Assembly (NCBI GenBank): GCA_900769285.1
Contig: CAAGGB010000239.1
Span: forward strand, 1 to 8,135
Direction of reading: 5' to 3'
DNA: 8,135 bases
Origin: Victivallales bacterium
Lineage (GTDB): Bacteria; Verrucomicrobiota; Lentisphaeria; Oligosphaerales; Oligosphaeraceae
The notes under the pieces are model-generated. The model had not been told where the DNA came from. It saw only the letters and a list, made by a program, of their open reading frames with translations, and searched no databases. Below are positions 6,586 through 8,135 of this stretch, piece by piece. The position numbers and the translations under genes were made by a program. The stretch's first letter is position 1, and each line of letters opens with the position of its first letter.

Positions 6586-6594
6586 TGCTATAAT
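6586..6594 (+). promoter_or_regulatory. Extended -10 promoter for tilS
   Basis: The sequence TGCTATAAT is a perfect extended -10 element (TGn plus TATAAT at 6589-6594), predicting a transcription start near 6601 and a leader of about 50 nt. No good -35 is seen at 16-18 nt spacing; TTGGCT at 6561-6566 is too far away at 22 nt, but extended -10 promoters often lack one. The overlapping minus-strand hexamer TATTAT (6590-6595) could serve the divergent coiled-coil gene, so the site may be bidirectional. Confidence 0.55.
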
Positions 6595-6601
6595 ATAGTG
6601 C

Positions 6602-6617
6602 CTGTTCGGGCGAACAG
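6602..6617. promoter_or_regulatory. Palindromic operator, LexA-like (TGTTC-N4-GAACA)
   Basis: CTGTTCGGGCGAACAG has perfect 7-bp arms around GG and contains TGTTC-GGGC-GAACA at 6603-6616. It starts 8 nt after the -10 of tilS, over the predicted transcription start, a typical repressor position. From memory, the LexA box described for Verrucomicrobia has this TGTTC-N4-GAACA form; the Gram-positive box has the half-sites in the opposite orientation. A partial third half-site ACAGG follows at 6623-6627. The site could control tilS, the divergent coiled-coil/obg operon, or both. The palindrome itself is certain; the LexA assignment is an inference, and another dimeric repressor could bind it. Confidence 0.5.
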
Positions 6618-6651
6618 TAGAGACAGGCGCATCTTTCCGGGGAAACCATCC

Positions 6652-8022
6652 ATGACGAATGACATCCTTCTGACCTTTCTGCGTCGGTATCCGCTGCTGG
6701 GCGAGGGGCCAGGCTGGCGTCCGGCGCTGGCGGGCTTCAGCGGCGGCGTGGACTCGACGGCGTTGCTGCTGCTGCTGTATGCGGCGCAGGTGCCGGTGAC
6801 GGCCGTCCATTTCCACCACGGTCTGCGTGGCGCGGACGCGGACGCGGATGCGTCGTGGTGCGAGGCGTTCTGCGCCGCGCGTGGGATACCGTTCCTCTGT
6901 CGTCCGTTGGAGGTGCCGCGGTGGCGCGAGCGTGGCGAGAGCGTGGAGACGGCGGCGCGCCGTCTGCGCCTGGCGGGATGGGAGGCGCTGTCGCGTGAGC
7001 GCGGCGGCTGTCCCATCTTTCTGGCGCATCATGCGGATGACGCGCTGGAGGAGCTGCTGCTGCGGCTTCTGCGCGGGTCGAACGCGACGGGGCTGACGTC
7101 GCTGCGTCCGGTGCGGCGGCTGGGGGGGCTCACGTTTCTGCGTCCGCTGCTGTCGTGCCGGAAGTCGGAGCTGGAGCGGTATGTGGTGTCATGCGGGGTG
7201 CGTGACTGGTGTGTGGACGCGACGAACGGCGAGAATGACTGCCGTCGCAACGCGATACGCAACCGGCTGCTGCCGCTGATGCGTGAGATAGCGGGGACGG
7301 ACGAGGGGCTGCTGCAGGCGCTGGAGGCGCTGCGGCTGGACGCGGACTGCCTGGAGTCGGGGGTTGAGCGTCTGTTTGGGTCTCGGCGCTGGACGTGGGC
7401 GGGGGGGCGTCCGCGCGTCTATCCGGGGCTGGATGCGTGGCGAGAGCTGGAGCGGGCGCAGTTGCCGCGGATGTTCCGCCTGTGGCGTCAGCGCGAGGGT
7501 GGCGGGGATGTCGTGCCCTCCGGGCCGTTTGTGCGGCGGCTGCATGAGGTCCTTCACGCGGAGCCGTTTGCCGAATGTGTGCTGCAGGTGGACGGCGCGG
7601 CGCGGGTACGGGTGCGCGAGCGCGGGCTGGAGCTGTTGCGGGACGAGTCTGTGCCCGAGCCGTTCGAGGTCGAATGGCGCTGGCGGGAGCAGCCGTCGCT
7701 GACGTTGCCGGGGCGGCTCGGACGGCTATGCTGCGGTATGTCCGAGGGGGCGGGCGAGCGCTTTGCGTGTGGGGCGTTGCCGGATTGTCTGACGGTTCGC
7801 TCGTGGCGTCCGGGTGATCGGATGCGTCCGTTTGGGCGCACGGGACACAAGAAGCTGCAGGATTTGTTTGTGGACGGCCATGTGCCTGTGGGCGAGCGCC
7901 ATCGGTTGCCGCTGGTCTGCGCGGGGGAGGAGATCATCTGGGTGCCAGGCGTGCGGCGCGCCGAATTCGGGCGCGTCGCCGAGGGCGAGGAGGCGGTTTG
8001 GCTGCGGTTTGAGGCGTGGTGA
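6652..8022 (+). CDS. tilS: tRNA(Ile)-lysidine synthetase TilS
   Basis: TilS uses ATP and lysine to convert the anticodon wobble cytidine of tRNA-Ile(CAU) to lysidine, so that AUA is read as isoleucine; it is normally essential and cytoplasmic. The 456-residue product has the N-type PP-loop SGGVDST (30-36), HHGLRG (55-60), AHHADD followed by LLLRLLRG (125-142), and RRNAIRNRLLP (198-208). A helical middle domain follows, then the C-terminal tRNA-binding domain with VRSWRPGDRMRPFG and KKLQDLFVDGHVP (382-412) and a WVPGVRRAE motif (430-438). The length fits the full-size, multi-domain form. The motif usually written AHHxDDQxET here reads ADDALEE, a small variation. I place the start at the ATG at 6652, with GGGGA 8 nt upstream. 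The longer open frame begins with a GTG at 6598, which lies before the predicted transcription start. Confidence 0.95.
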   Translation: MTNDILLTFLRRYPLLGEGPGWRPALAGFSGGVDSTALLLLLYAAQVPVTAVHFHHGLRGADADADASWCEAFCAARGIPFLCRPLEVPRWRERGESVETAARRLRLAGWEALSRERGGCPIFLAHHADDALEELLLRLLRGSNATGLTSLRPVRRLGGLTFLRPLLSCRKSELERYVVSCGVRDWCVDATNGENDCRRNAIRNRLLPLMREIAGTDEGLLQALEALRLDADCLESGVERLFGSRRWTWAGGRPRVYPGLDAWRELERAQLPRMFRLWRQREGGGDVVPSGPFVRRLHEVLHAEPFAECVLQVDGAARVRVRERGLELLRDESVPEPFEVEWRWREQPSLTLPGRLGRLCCGMSEGAGERFACGALPDCLTVRSWRPGDRMRPFGRTGHKKLQDLFVDGHVPVGERHRLPLVCAGEEIIWVPGVRRAEFGRVAEGEEAVWLRFEAW

Positions 8023-8029
8023 TTTTTTT

Positions 8030-8103
8030 CGCCTCGCTTCGCTCGGCGGATAACGTTCCGGGGGTTCGCGCCGCTGCGCGGCGCTGGCGCGGGCTTCGCC
8101 CGC
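8030..8103. repeat. Cluster of GC-rich stem-loops downstream of tilS
   Basis: Three hairpins can be paired by eye. The first is 8030-8048, CGCCTCGC-TTC-GCTCGGCG with two mismatches. The second is 8068-8084, GCGCCGC-TGC-GCGGCGC, perfect. The third is 8089-8103, GCGGGC-TTC-GCCCGC, perfect. They are short, closely spaced and share TTC/TGC loops, as in REP-like intergenic palindromes. The T7 run at 8023-8029 precedes rather than follows the first stem, so none is a standard intrinsic terminator for tilS, although the structures could still slow polymerase or protect the 3' end. Confidence 0.65.
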
Positions 8104-8110
8104 TTCCATA

Positions 8111-8134
8111 ACCGACGGCGAGGACGCCGTCGGT
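8111..8134. repeat. Perfect 10-bp inverted repeat at the window end
   Basis: ACCGACGGCG (8111-8120) and CGCCGTCGGT (8125-8134) form a perfect stem around AGGA. It continues the stem-loop cluster and may belong to the same repeat unit or be a terminator. The window stops one base later, so a following T-tract cannot be seen. Confidence 0.7.
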
Positions 8135-8135
8135 A

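Noticed and set aside
6598..6651. 18-residue N-terminal extension of TilS from a GTG
   Set aside because: The GTG is immediately after the -10 element and before the likely transcript start; the ATG at 6652 has an upstream GGGGA and fits TilS length.
8023..8029. T7 run right after the tilS stop as a terminator
   Set aside because: No GC-rich hairpin precedes it on the plus strand; the stems all follow it.

Overview
This is a GC-rich bacterial chromosomal window with six genes on the minus strand and one on the plus strand. It most likely comes from the PVC group (Verrucomicrobiota, Lentisphaerota or Kiritimatiellota). That placement is an inference with moderate-to-low confidence. It rests on a small coiled-coil protein starting MKSAFELAMERFGG, a type I remember from PVC genomes; on a TGTTC-N4-GAACA palindrome at a promoter, matching the LexA box form I remember for Verrucomicrobia; and on abundant short intergenic repeats.

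Layout. Positions 1-250 hold no convincing gene. They carry two arrays of a 9-bp unit (consensus RGNCCTATR) around an AC-rich element. The minus strand then carries, in coordinate order, a 580-residue TPR protein of unknown role (251-1993); an enolase-superfamily sugar-acid dehydratase resembling DgoD (2215-3378); a class I KDPG/KDPGal-type aldolase resembling DgoA (3375-3983); a polytopic flippase-like protein (4047-5132); the ribosome-assembly GTPase Obg (5119-6216); and an 88-residue coiled-coil protein (6264-6530). The plus strand carries tilS (6652-8022), which diverges from the coiled-coil gene. A run of GC-rich stem-loops fills 8030-8134.

How the genes work together. Transcription of the minus strand runs from the coiled-coil gene to obg (47-nt gap) to the flippase-like gene (14-nt overlap). 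After a 63-nt gap, possibly a new transcription unit, come the dgoA-like and dgoD-like genes (4-nt ATGA overlap). The last two look like a sugar-acid catabolic pair: dehydration to a 2-keto-3-deoxy acid, then aldol cleavage. No kinase is present, and the aldolase lacks the usual phosphate-loop serine. The TPR gene has its own Shine-Dalgarno site behind an AT-rich 221-bp spacer, so it is probably transcribed separately. Obg and TilS are translation housekeeping genes on opposite sides of a short divergent promoter region.

I see no defence system, mobile element, CRISPR array or RNA gene. The most interesting signals are the LexA-like operator between tilS and the coiled-coil/obg operon, a dispersed AC-rich repeat that encodes the C-terminal tail of the flippase-like protein, and the altered phosphate loop of the aldolase.
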